From Phalacrocorax aristotelis (Eukaryota; Chordata; Aves; Suliformes; Phalacrocoracidae), in NCBI RefSeq assembly GCF_949628215.1, contig NC_134276.1, forward strand, positions 217,826,610 through 217,890,609: 64,000 nt of DNA, read 5' to 3'. The position numbers were made by a program, and so were the translations under genes. Positions 38,617-54,344 of the stretch are shown here, in pieces (within the stretch, counting starts at the first letter, position 1; every line of letters starts with the position of its first letter). The notes under the pieces are model-generated. The model was given only the letters and a program-made list of their open reading frames with translations. It was not told the origin of the DNA and searched no databases.

Positions 38617-39617
38617 AAAGACACGTACAGGGATAATGGACAGATACAAAACACCAGCAGGGACCGGAGTCCTCCTACGTCAGGGCTTGGCCGGGTCCGC
38701 TGTAACTTCGGGGTTTTTTTTTCCTTAAGAAAAGTAATAAAAAGCTTCGCTCTGGGCAGGGGTGGGGGGGTGGTGCATCCCGACAGCAAAGGCGACCCTG
38801 GCTCACCCCGGGGATTTTAAACTTTCGCTTGGGTTTGGGGTTGTTTTTCTTTTGCATCGTGGCTCAAGGAACCCCAGCACGGTTCCCCGTCTCCTATGGC
38901 CAGGGACCACCGTCCCCCAACCCTGCGGTTTGGGTCTGGTTCAGCTCTCTGGGGAGCTGGAAGGCACTTTGGGACCCCTGAAGAAATAACGGGGCACCCA
39001 GGAAAACGGGTGCACCCGGGGGATGCCGCCACCACCGCCCAGTGAGGGGGTTCAGCTTATCCCACACCCTAGCGGAGGCTGTGCCTGGCCGTTACGTCTC
39101 GGTGTATTATAAAAAAAATTTAAAAATAATAATAATCGAAAAAACCAACCCTATTGGCACACGTGTTTGTAAGCTCTATGCACCGTCTAGCCGCGGGTGG
39201 GGGCAGAGGGCGAGTGAGGGGTGTCGGCGGGTCCCAGCACCCCGAGACACGGGACAAAGCTCACCAAAATGCACCCCGAACCTACGCTCACCCACTGTCC
39301 GGCACTGCTGTCCTGGGGGGCACCGCGCCCGTCCCCCTCGTCCTCAAATCCCCGCAGGACCTGCGTGGGGTTTGGTCCATCGACGCCCCATTTCTCTTCT
39401 CTCAGCGATGCCGAGGGAGACCCCAAAACCCTTCTGCCGGTGTCTTGTCACGCTGGGATGTGCATCGAGTCCATCCGGGCAAAGAAATGCCGCACTCCGA
39501 GGGGAGAAATCAGCCGTGGCCGGGCCAGGGGGATGCTTGGAACTGGCCCCAGCAGGATGGGGTGGGCTTCGGTGTCCCCTCACAGGCCACCCATGCTGGG
39601 TGAGGTTTGGGGTCTCA

Positions 39618-44568
<4,951 letters not shown>

Positions 44569-44800
44569 CCCGGACCGCACCGGCCCTAGGCGGGCGGCAC
44601 GGCCCCCGCCATGCCCCGACGGCCTTTGTTGAGCTCGCCGGGAGCGGAGCAGGGCCGCTCCTCCTCCTTCCTCCTCCTCCTCCTCCTCCTCCTCCCTCTC
44701 CTCAGCGCGGCCCGGCCCGCCACCGCCTCGCGCCCCTCGCCGGGGCGGGCTGAGGAGAGGCGGCGCGGGACGGGGGACGGGGGGGGGGCATCCCGCTTTT
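44569..44800 (-). promoter_or_regulatory. SMO: SMO CpG-island promoter with (CTC)n tract
   Basis: CpG-dense sequence immediately upstream of the SMO start codon, continuous with the GC-rich first exon. It includes a CTC/CCT run at about 44660-44702 on the plus strand (GAG/AGG on the gene strand). No TATA box was seen. It ends abruptly at about 44790, where the purine-rich tandem array begins, so the proximal promoter is confined to roughly 200 bp. Confidence 0.7.
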
Positions 44801-46590
44801 GAGAGAAAAAATGCCCTCTTCTGAGGAAAAAATGTCTTTTCCTGAGGAAAAAGTTACTTTTTTTCTTTAAAGCAGACAGGGAGGGGACCAGTTTTTGAGG
44901 AGGAAAAATGAAAAACGAGTTGTTGAGGACGGAGATCGCGCTCAGGGAGTTGGGGGAAGGGTTGTTTTCCTGAGGGGGGGGAAAGTTGGTTTTTGAGAGG
45001 GGAAATATTGGGGTTTGTGAGGGGAAATTTGGTTTTAGGGAGGGAGAAGGAGCTTCTGGGAGGGGAAATGTTGCTTTGGAAAGGGGAGGAGCCGGCGTTT
45101 TTGGAGGAGAAAGTTTGTTTTTTTCGGAGAGAAGTTGGATTTGGGGGGGAGGAGAGAGATTTGCGGGGGGGGTTGCTTTTGAGGGGGGAGAGTTGCTTTT
45201 TGAGGGAGAGAATTCTCGTTTAGGGAGGATAAAAGTTGTTTTGGGAAGCAGAAAGTTACTTTTTGGGGGAAAGTTGCTTTTTGGGCAGAGAAGTCGCCTT
45301 TTGTAGGAGAAAAGTTTTTTAGCGAGCTAAGTCACTTTTAGGGGAGGAAAGTTGGATTTGGGGGAAGAAAGTAAGTTTTCGGGTGGGGGGGAAGTTTCTT
45401 TTTGGGAAGGAAAAGTCGCGTTTTGGAGGAGAAAAGTTGCCTGTGGGGAAGAGAAGCCATTTTGGAAGGAGAAAAGCCAATTTTGGGGGGCAAAAGTTGC
45501 TTTTCTGTTACAAAAGATACTTTATTGGGAGAGAGACGTTTCTTTTTTTAGCAAAAAAGTTACTTTTGGGGGGAAAGTTGCCTTTTGAGCGGAGAAGACA
45601 CTTTTTTTGGAGGAGAAAAGTTGTTTAGGGAGCTAAGTCACTTTTAGGGGAGGAAAGTTGGATGTGGGGGGAGAAAGTCACTTTTTTGGGGAGAAAAGTT
45701 ACTTTTTAGGAAGGAAATTTGCTTTTTGGAGGAGAAAAGTTGCCTGTGGGGAAGAGAAGCGACTTTTGATGAGAAAAAGCTGCTTTTTGGTTACAAAAAG
45801 CACTTTTTTGGGAGATAGAAGTTTCATTTTTAGACAAAAACTCACTTTGCGGGGGGAAGACTACTTTTTGGGAAGGAAAAGTCACTTTTTGGAGGACAAA
45901 AGTTGCCTTTGGGGAAGAAAAGCTGCTTTTGCGGGGAAAGGAGTCAGTTTTGGGGGACAAAAGGCACTTTATTGGGAGAGAAAAGTTTCTTTTCACAGTT
46001 TCTTTTCTTTAGGGGATAAAAGTAACTTTTGGTGGGAGCTACTTTTAGAGGAAGACAAGTAACTTTTTGGAAACGAGAGTCACTTTGGGGGAGAGAAAAG
46101 TTGCTTTTTGGAAACAGAAGTCCCTTTGGGGGGGAGAAAGTTGCTTTTTTGGGGGCGAGAATAGTAACTTTTTTGATGGGAAGTCACTTTCTGGGGACAA
46201 AAGTCAGTCTGGGTGGGGGGAGAAGCCACTCTTTTGGAGAGCAGCACCTTTTTTGAGAACTTGCTTTTTTACAAAGTTCTCCGAACTTTGGAGAGAGGTT
46301 TTTTTTTAAAAAAAAATTTGGAGAAGTTTTGGGGAGAAAAGTAACTTTTCAGGCTGGGGAAGAGTCACTTTTCGGGGGAGAGATGCCATTCTTTGGAGAA
46401 GTGATCACTTTTGAGGGGAGAAATTGTTTTGTGTGAGAAGCCACATTTTGGCGGGGGGGTGAGGGGGGGCTTCAGGGGAAGAGAAATTGCTTTCTTGAGG
46501 AGAGAAGTTGCTTTGTGGGGAGGGGGACCCTTTCCAGAAGTTGCTCTTTTAGGGTGAGAAATCTTTTTTTTTTAGGGGAACACAGTTTTT
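44800..46590. repeat. Purine-rich tandem array of AAAAGT-ACTTTT palindromic units
   Basis: About 1.8 kb made of diverged copies of a unit near 25-35 bp of the form GGGGAGAAAAGTTACTTTTTGG. Each unit carries a small palindrome (AAAAGT followed by ACTTTT or GCTTTT) flanked by G-runs. Almost the whole stretch follows this pattern, from 'gaggaaaaagttactttt' near 44850 to 'aagttgctcttttagg' near 46550. It separates the SMO promoter from the TSPAN33 3' region. Plus-strand open frames in it are repeat artefacts. Confidence 0.9.
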
Positions 46591-48060
46591 GGGTAGTTTT
46601 CCTGGAGCAGCCAGCCAGGGGATGCCGGAGGGGACCGGGGGCAGCCGGGAGCCAGCCCTTGGCTGATGCTGGGGCAGGATCAGGCCAGCGCAGCCACCTC
46701 AGCCCCCAAGAGCCCTGTGCCACCCTGGCCAAAAGCCACTGCGGGGACACTGAGGGGACAAACCCGGGCGCAGGGAGGTTGCACAGGGGCACGGACCCGC
46801 TGGTGGGGCCGAGCCCCCGCCTGCCTGGGTGCCTCCCGGCCGCGCACAAAGGGCCGGGCGCTGGGCCGCATCCCGACTCTCTCTGCGGCGGGGCGGCGCG
46901 GGGGGGACCACCCAGCCCGAGGAGGGGAAAAGAAAGGGGAAAAAAAAAAAAGAAATTAAAAAAAAAAATCCAAAACTCCACCCACAGTTTGCAATAGCTC
47001 CGAAAAGTGGTGGCGAGGCCGAGGCCTGCAATCCTAGGGGGTGGCAGCAGCCCCTCGTTCCAAGCTTTGCACCCCCAAAGCTGTTTGGGGTGCCCCCCAC
47101 CCCCAAAGTCACCCCCCCTCCAGAGCAGAGCAGCAAGGACCTCTCCCCATTTCATTGCTGGGGATTCTCTGCTGTCTACTATCTGGCTGTGCTGCCCCCA
47201 TTCCCTCCTCCCCACTTGTTTTGGGGGGTCGCTTATATTTGTTTTCCCCACAGCTGGACCCCACTTCATTCTCTTTTTTCTCTTTATTTCCAAAGGGAAA
47301 CGTCGTGGCCCGACACCGGCCCCATGGGGCTGCACCTGTCTCCTCATCTGCATGGGGCTCAGCGCCCCGTGGAGGGGTTTGAGCCCCCCAGGGCAGAGAC
47401 GGGACCCCCACCCTCGGCTGACAAAGCGCCCTTGGGTCAGCCCGCAGCCTGACGTCCGCCTGTTCCTTCTTCCAGGGTAGACACGCAGGCGACAGCTCCT
47501 GCTGCAAGCAAAGCCCTCCTCCCCGCGGGACACCAAGATGGAGCCAACAGGATCTGCGGCACCCAGCGACCGGGGGGAACGTCCCCGGGACTGCAGCCAG
47601 CCTTGCCCAAGGCAAAGGCAGCCGGCTGCGTGGACGGAAAGACAGACAAACACCCATCTCCAGCCCAAGAGGCGATGGGAAGCACATCCGAGTGCAAACC
47701 TGTTTTGTGCACAACCTGTGCGCCAGCTCTCGGTCCCCTGGGACGGACAGACGGACAGACAACAGTTCACCAGGGCTGGTTCAGTCTCCCAAACAGGGCG
47801 CAGCAGCACGGCACGTCCTGGCCAAGCCCGGCAGCTCTTACGCCAGCTGCCGAAGCCGCCGAGTCCCCAGCGACCCCACTCTGCAGCACAGCGGCCACCG
47901 TGCACAGATGCGGGTGCCTGCAGCCTGCTCCAACCTCCATCTTCTCCAGCAAAGCCCCCTTCAGCTCTTCCCACGGATCCAGGGTTTGGAAAATCCCAGT
48001 TCCCCAAGCCACCGCTGTGCCGTGGGGATGGACGCTGGCTCCGCTGCGATGCACCGGGGC
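46591..48060 (-). other. TSPAN33: TSPAN33 3' UTR and downstream flank
   Basis: This is single-copy, GC-rich sequence with A-rich runs at 46938-46970. The part from 48060 leftwards to about 47270 is probably the TSPAN33 3' UTR, since the first minus-strand AATAAA lies at 47283-47288. The long minus-strand open frame across this region has no recognisable domain and a shifting composition. I regard it as chance. Confidence 0.5.
47283..47288 (-). promoter_or_regulatory. TSPAN33: Candidate TSPAN33 polyadenylation signal AATAAA
   Basis: TTTATT on the plus strand gives a canonical AATAAA on the gene strand, about 775 bp past the TSPAN33 stop codon. G/T-rich sequence (GTGGGG and CTGTGGGG) follows within 40 bp. 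It is the first canonical hexamer downstream of the stop that I found. Confidence 0.55.
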
Positions 48061-50984
48061 TCAGTACCAGGGGTCTGCCCGGTGCTGCTGGTTGTAGAGC
48101 TGCAGCTTGATCTGGTCTTTGACCTGGTTGATGAGGATCTGAGCCAGCAGGATGCCCACCAGCTGCAGGACAGGAAGGCAAGAGGAAGAGGAGGGCACTG
48201 AGGAGCATCACCCCGCTGTCCTACGAGGGGGTCGCGCAGCTCCAGGTGAGGATGTGCCCAACATTCGCACCACTCCCCCCACCCCAAATCCAGCCCTGAC
48301 TCCCCGGTATTGCAGTTAAGCCTCAAGGCAGCTCCCGAACGACATGGAGAGTGAAGGATGGTCCCGCTGCCCATAAGGGGGGACACCCCGGTACCTGGGG
48401 GACGGCCAGCCCCAGGGCGATGCCCCCCAGCAGGAAGAGGTTGCTGTGGATCCAGTTGACCAGTTTGTCGATGCAGCCGTTGGTGTGGATGAAGGCGCTG
48501 GCCTCCAGGTAGCTCCTGGCCTGCATGCCCTGCCCGCACATGGTGTTGATGACGGCCTGGGATGGGGGGAACAGGACACCGAGGGGCTGGGGACAAATCA
48601 CCCTGGACTGGAGGTGGGGGGTCCCTGCCTCTTAGGGGGGGCTCTGCCATCACCTCGGAGCCACTCGGGGTGTCCCTCCCCCTGGGCCACCCCACCTTCG
48701 GTGTCCCCAGCCCCATCCCTCCAGCACTGGGCTCCCTAAAACTCCCCAAAAAGGGACAATATTGGGGGTGGGGAGGGGAGACACACAGCGTCCCTGCGCC
48801 CGGAGGGCAGTGTGGGGGTCCCACACACTGCCAGTGGTGGGGGTAGGAGGGTCCAGGCTCAACGCAGCCCCGAGGGATGGGAAAAGGGGTGTAGATCAGG
48901 GCCTGGGGGGTTCCCCCCGAGGGCGCCGTCCTCACCTCATGGGCGTCCTGCAGGCAGCAGGAGAAAGGCACGGAGCACCGCTCCCGGCTGGGGTTGGCGG
49001 CGGTACAGTTGAAATACATGTTCTGGGACCAGTCCTTGTAGGAGACGCCTCCGCAGCAGCTGAACTGCGGGGAAGGGGTGGGGGGCGCTCAGCATGGAGG
49101 GGACCCCCGCCCCGCGGCGGAGGCCTGCAGCACACGGACAGACCCTCTTTTCATCCAGCTCTCCCCAACTTCCAGCCGGCAGAGCTTCGCCACTACCAAA
49201 TCCTCACGGAGGAGCCACCCAACAGCCTCAACCCCGTGGAGTTAAGCCGGACCCATGAGCAGTGACATGTCCCTGTCCGTCCGTTCGTTGGTGGCGGTGT
49301 GTCGTGTCCCTCCCCACCCTGTCACTGCCACGCACCTCCTTCTGCCCAAAATCGATGAGGTTCTGCAGGTCCAGGTCGTCACGGTAATGGACGATGGCGC
49401 CGTTGATGATCTCGCTGACCTTCCCGCGTGCCTGTGGGGCGGGACGTGGGCAAGGCTGTCACCCAAGGGGACCATCTTGGGCCACCCGGCCCCCCCCCCC
49501 CACTGCCCAACCCCCCCAAACCACCACCTTGTCGGAGAAGACAAAGCCCAGCACGCCGGCTGCCAGCTGCAGGAGGAAGACGATGGTGAGGCAGACGGAG
49601 AACTGCGGGCGAGAGGAGGGTGACGACGGAGGGGGATGCCTCGGGAGTGATGCCAGGGTCCCGTGGGGGCCCCCCGGGAGGGACCCGCCGCCCCCACTGG
49701 GGACTCACCGCCTGCAGCAGGCAGATGTTCTCCCGCAAGGAGCCGACGCAGCCGCAGAAGGTGATGAGGAAGGTGAGGACGCCGACCACGACGAGCAAGA
49801 CAGCAGGGTCCACCGCCAGGCAGGCCATCGCCGCCTCTGCCGCGGCGAGCGTCACCAGCCGCCCCGGCACCCCCGGGGATCCCGCGTCCCGCTCCCTCGG
49901 GGAACGTGGCAGCACCCCCGAGCGCCGCAGCGCCGTATCGGTCCTGCTCTCCCCTCGGCCGGGCGGCGGGGGCTCCAACGAACCCCCATCGTGAACCCCC
50001 CAAGTCCCCCCAAAACTCACCCGCGTGCTTCAGCAGCCGGGCGTAGACCCCCACCGCCACCATCACCATTGAGATCACCTGCAGGGCCAGACCCTCTGCC
50101 TCAGTTTCCCCTCGTTGCCCCCACCCCATGCAGGGTGTGGTGTCACAGGCCCCGCCTCCCGGCCCCGCCCCGCCAGACCCAGTGGGACCGAGTTTGGCGG
50201 AAACAAGAAACTTCCTCAAAAATGGGATTTTGAATGAGGAAACATCCCTCCAAAACTCCCGACCCTCCAAAAACCCCCCAAAACCACAAAAAAATCCCCA
50301 CCAAACTGAAAATATTTTAAAAATCCCCCCAAACATTAAAAAAAATTTCCCAAAACAAAAAGATCTGCTGATATATGAAAAAAAAATCTTAAACCTTAAA
50401 AAAAAAAATCCCAAAACATTAAAAACCCTCCAAAACATTAAAAACATCCCCCGAAACATTAGAGAGACCTGAAACATTAAGAAACCTCCCAAAAATATTT
50501 TTTAAATTCCCCAAAACATTAAAAAACATTAAAAAACATTAAGATCCCAAACCGTATTCCCGGGGCGGGGGGGGTGACACAAGAGGGGTCCCTGGGGGTG
50601 TTCCCCCACCACCCCCACCCCCGGGGTCCACCACCCACGCGGGGCCAGGATCGGGCCCAAAGGCCCTCGCTGTGGTGGCGCTGGCACCCATTGGGGGGGG
50701 ATGTGTGGCGACACGGGGACCCCCTCGAAGGGCTGTGGCACCCCGGACGGTGGGGAAGGCAACAGGTTTGGGGGCGGGGGGGGCACCCAGGGGTGACACC
50801 ACGAGCAAGGGGGACCCCAAAAGCCCAGCTTTCGCCCCCCTAGCGATAAGGTGGGGGGGGTGCCGCCGCCTGGACTCACCCAGAAGAGCATGTTGAAGAA
50901 GAAGAGCACGTACTTCACCGCCGGGCTCACGAAGGAGAAATCCTCGCCGGGGGGGCCGGGGAGCCCCGCCGCCCGCCTCGCCAT
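48061..50984 (-). CDS. TSPAN33: Tetraspanin-33 (TSPAN33, TspanC8 family), complete, 8 coding exons
   Basis: TSPAN33 is a four-pass membrane protein of the TspanC8 group, which binds ADAM10 and directs its trafficking and substrate choice. In mammals it is expressed in erythroid progenitors and activated B cells. Coding exons in gene order: 50880-50984, 50021-50078, 49709-49836, 49528-49602, 49336-49431, 48936-49064, 48395-48556, 48061-48162. They total 855 bp, 284 aa plus stop (human 283). It starts MARRAAGLPG and ends QQHRADPWY. Membrane segments lie at about 22-48, 59-83, 96-120 and 236-258. The large extracellular loop has CCG at 157-159 and eight cysteines (157, 158, 174, 184, 190, 191, 204, 225), the TspanC8 signature, plus an NCT sequon at 173-175. 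All junctions are GT-AG and in phase. The exon 4 donor GTGGTG is weak. Human has PTPDQ where this protein has QDAHE after the CC pair. Confidence 0.97.
50230..50550. repeat. A/C-rich CCCAAAACATTAAAAA array in TSPAN33 intron 1
   Basis: Imperfect tandem copies of a unit of roughly 17-20 bp containing CCCAAAACATTAAAAA, longer and more diverged at the left and more regular at the right (50400-50545). It is in intron 1 of TSPAN33. On the gene strand it is T/G-rich. It is non-coding. Confidence 0.85.
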
Positions 50985-51330
50985 GGCCGGGCCGGGCCGA
51001 GCCGAACCGAGCCGGGCAGGGACGAGCCGGGACGCGCCGGGCCGAATGGAGCCGAACCAAGCCCGGCCGGGCAGGGCCGAGCCGGGACGAGCCGAGCCGA
51101 GCCGGGACGAGCCGAGCCGAGCCGGGACGAGCCGAGCCGAGCCGGGACGAGCCGAGCCGAATGGAGCCGAGCTGGGCCGAACGGAGCCGAATGGAGCCGA
51201 AACGGCCCGAGCCGAATGGAACCGAAGCGGGCCGCTGGGAGCCGAGCCGAACTGGGCCGAGCGGAATGGGTCGAACAGAGCCGAACCGACTGGAGCGGAG
51301 CCGAGCGGAGCCGAACCGGTCACCGAGGCG
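50985..51330. repeat. GAGCC-based minisatellite in the TSPAN33 5' leader/promoter
   Basis: About 340 bp built on the pentamer GAGCC/GAGCG and GGGAC. In 51080-51160 it forms regular 20-bp units (gagccgagccgggacgagcc). To the right it becomes units with 'gaatggagccga'. It starts within a few bases of the TSPAN33 start codon, so it probably forms most of the 5' UTR and core promoter. It is extremely GC-rich and CpG-dense. Confidence 0.88.
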
Positions 51331-51660
51331 ACACACCCCGCTTCGCGCCCCTCCCCTTCGCCACCCGCTCATTGGCCCGTCTGACCCACTGTGCCTTCCC
51401 ATTGGCGGCTCGCCCCGTCGCTCAGCCGCCGCCCTCTCCCCGCCCCCACCCCCCTCGAGCGCGGTGTGTCGCCGCCGCACCTGTTCCTGGCCTTAAAGGG
51501 CCAGCGCCCCTCCGCCTTAAAGGGCCAGCGCACCTGGCTTATCAACCACGTGACGAGCCAGGTCGGTCCTGAACCCCGCTCCCGGCCGGCCCCGCAGCTC
51601 CGCCTGCCCCAAAACTGCCCGAATCGTGCCGTCCCCGCCCCGGAGACCCCCAGCCCTGGG
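51331..51660 (-). promoter_or_regulatory. TSPAN33: TSPAN33 upstream promoter: duplicated 16-mer, GATA site and E-box
   Basis: CpG-rich DNA 350-680 bp upstream of the TSPAN33 start. A 16-bp sequence (ccttaaagggccagcg) occurs twice, at 51491-51506 and 51515-51530 (24-bp period). It is followed by CACCTG (51531-51536), CTTATC, a reverse GATA site (51538-51543), and the palindromic E-box CACGTG (51547-51552). GATA plus E-box fits the known erythroid expression of the gene, but binding is inference. Confidence 0.5.
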
Positions 51661-52330
51661 GGGATCAGTTGCGTTTGATAACTAGGATTTATAATTGATT
51701 TCTGCCTTCAGTGACAGCCCTCGGGGGGGGGACACGAAGAGACAGCCGGGACTGCAGCAGCGACGGCAGGGACGCAGGAGAGCCCTCGTCCCTGAAACCC
51801 CCCCAGCTGGGGGGGTTCGGGGTTCCCGTGCAAGGGTACAACCCTCTGACCCCAAATTTTCAGAAATCACCCCAAACAGGTAGTGGCGATGCTCCGACCC
51901 CAGCGACCTTGCCGACAGAGGGAAGTGGGCTCCAATACCTGCGATTCCCCTCTCCACTGCAAAAATCTACGAGCTACTTTAAAAAATGGGACAGTTTGGG
52001 AGATTTCTTCAGATTTGCCTTTATTTTTGGGTGTCCAGCGTGACCCACCCGAAGCCGGCGGGGAGGAGGATGAGGATGGATGGATCCTTCCTCCATCCCA
52101 ATGCTCTGCTCTGTCCCCTCCACCTTGTTCGCATTAATTACAGGCTCACCCCGGGGTGCGGGGAAGCAGCAGGGTCCCTTCCTGAACCGGATCCAAGGCT
52201 CAAATCCCATATTTTTTTTGGTGAATTTTTGCACCTAAATTTCTGTTCATCACGCTTCTGGCTCTCTTGGCCGGCGCGAGCAGAGGCAAGAGCCATCGCT
52301 GTGTCCCATCACACAGCACCACTCCCCCAG

Positions 52331-52371
52331 TTATTATTATATTTATTATTATATTTATTATTATTTATCTG
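52331..52371. repeat. (TTATTA)-type microsatellite
   Basis: About 40 bp of TTATTA/TATTTA repeats in otherwise GC-rich flanking DNA. Confidence 0.85.
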
Positions 52372-52514
52372 CTCTCCTGGGGTTCATAAGGCTGGAAAGC
52401 CCCGGGAGCAGCTGCCGGTGCCGGCACAGCCCTTCCTGGCGGAAGGTGAGAGCTTTGGGCAGAGGAACTGCAACCAAAAAAATCCCCTTCTTGCTTTTAG
52501 TGTCACCGAGGTGG

Positions 52515-52605
52515 CACTGCAGCGATGGCACCAGCCCGCGGCACCGCAGCGATGGCACCAGCCTGCGGCACCGCAGCGATGGCACCAGCCTGCGTCACCA
52601 CAGAG
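52515..52605. repeat. 24-bp minisatellite, about 3.5 copies
   Basis: Copies of a 24-bp unit, gcagcgatggcaccagcc followed by 'tgcggcacc', are almost identical except at the last unit. The 24-bp period keeps all frames open, which explains the Ala/Thr/Arg-rich open frames here. Confidence 0.9.
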
Positions 52606-52778
52606 CCACCACCCAGCCCCGGTTGTGGGTCCCACCACCCAGGGAGATGCATGCGTTGGGTGCTGCTGGAACAAGCTCCCCAGGGTGCCGAAACATGGCG
52701 GTTGGTGCCAGCGGGTCTCTGGAGAACCTCCCTGGGCAACCCACGAGGTCTTGGTGGGGTTGGACACTCCAACATCAC

Positions 52779-53060
52779 AGATCTGCATGTCCACCCAACA
52801 GATCTAAGAGTCTCCCAACAGATCTACGTGCCCACGCATTAGATCTATACATCCACCCTTCAGATCGACACACCTGCTGTAGGTCCATGCATCCACCCAC
52901 CAGATCTACGCGCCCACCCACCAGATCTATGTGCTGACCCATCAGTCGTGTACATCCCCCCACCAGATCTCGTCCTGCTCCCATCAGACCCACACATCCG
53001 CCCACCAGACCCATCCGTGCCCCCACCACACCTATGCCCCAACCACCAGATCCACGCGTG
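52779..53060. repeat. 21-bp minisatellite with recurring AGATCT
   Basis: About 13 imperfect units of 20-21 bp containing 'cccaccagatctacg'. AGATCT-type cores start at 52779, 52800, 52820, 52841, 52862 (AGATCG), 52902 and 52923, with degenerate versions between and after. Right-hand copies drift to 'cccaccagacccat'. It is non-coding. Confidence 0.85.
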
Positions 53061-53389
53061 TCCCCCCGCCTCCGCCCGGACACGGAGCGTGTTCCTGGAG
53101 CTGCCCCGTAGCAGCCGGGCAGGAAAGGGGAGTGAAAGCCACCAGTGTCCCTGTTCCCCGCCCACGGCCGTGGGGGTGTCACGGCGCCCACTCACCCCCA
53201 CCCCGGTAAGGAGCTCCCCACAGCCACCCGCACCGAGGGGTCGGGGGGCCCTGACGGGGAGCCCGGTACATGCCACCACTGCCCCACTTGCCCTCCGGGT
53301 GACGGTGGCGGTTGTCTCCCTCCCAGCAGCGCCACCCTCCCCGGACCCCGTGACGGTGGCAGAAAGTGGCTCTGTGATGGCGGCGGGCA

Positions 53390-54110
53390 GGTCCCTGTGG
53401 ACGTGTCCCCATGGACGTGTCCCCATGGATGAGTCCCCATGGACGTGTCCCATGGATGAGTCCCACGATGTGTCCCCATGGACGTGTCCCCATGGATGAG
53501 TCCCCATGGACGTGTCCCATGGATGAGTCCCACGATGTGTCCCCATGGACGTGTCCCCATGGATGAGTCCCTATGGACGTATCCCACGGATGAGTCCCAC
53601 GATGTGTCCCCATGGACGTGTCCCCATGGATGAGTTCCTATGGACGTGTCCCACGGATGAGTCCCACGATGTGTCCCCATGGACGTGTCCCCATGGATGA
53701 GTTCCTATGGACGTGTCCCATGGATGAGTCCCACGATGTGTCCCCATGGACGTGTCCCCATGGACGAGTCCCTATGGACGTGTCCCACGGATGAGTCCCA
53801 CGATGTGTCCCCATGGACGTGTCCCCATGGATGAGTCCCTATGGACGTGTCCCATGGATGAGTCCCACGATGTGTCCCCATGGACGTGTCTCCATGGACA
53901 TGCGCCCACGGATGTGTCCCCATGGATGAGGCCCCATGGATGAGTCCCTATGGACGTGTCCCCATGGACATGTGCCCATGGATGTGTCCCCATGGATGTG
54001 TCCCCATGGATGAGGCCCCATGGACGTGTCCCCATGGATGTCACCCCATGGATGTGTCCCCATGGACGTGTCACCGTGGATGTCACCCCATGGATGTGTC
54101 CCCATGGTTG
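53390..54110. repeat. Minisatellite with exact 67-bp higher-order period
   Basis: The basic 13-14-bp unit is 'ccccatggacgtgt', alternating with 'ccccatggatgagt'. In 53464-53866 the landmark 'cacgatgtgt' recurs at 53464, 53531, 53598, 53665, 53732, 53799 and 53866, always 67 bp apart, so five subunits form a higher-order repeat. Beyond 53880 the array loses the landmark and consists of simpler units with 'gatgtc' variants. The open frames in it are artefacts. Confidence 0.95.
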
Positions 54111-54344
54111 AGGTGGCCCCCAACCACCCCTCCCCGCACAGGGGACCATGTCACCCCCCAGGCCTGGGGGTCCTGGGGTGGGACCCATTCCCTCCCCGTG
54201 GCCGTGTCCCACCCCCCGCACTGCTGCTTCCCCACCCCCATCCCCCGCCCACGCTGTGGCCCTGCCGGGGGGACCCCAACCCTGGCAGCCCCCCAGAAAG
54301 GTCATTGACCCGAGGGCTTCACCCTGCTGCACCCCAGGGTCCCC

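Noticed and set aside
46472-48211. 579-codon minus-strand open frame beside TSPAN33
   Set aside because: It covers the TSPAN33 last exon in a wrong frame and its 3' UTR, has shifting composition and no recognisable domain. It is a GC-rich chance frame.
53390-54110. CRISPR-like regular repeat spacing
   Set aside because: The units are contiguous tandem repeats without unique spacers, and the genome is vertebrate.
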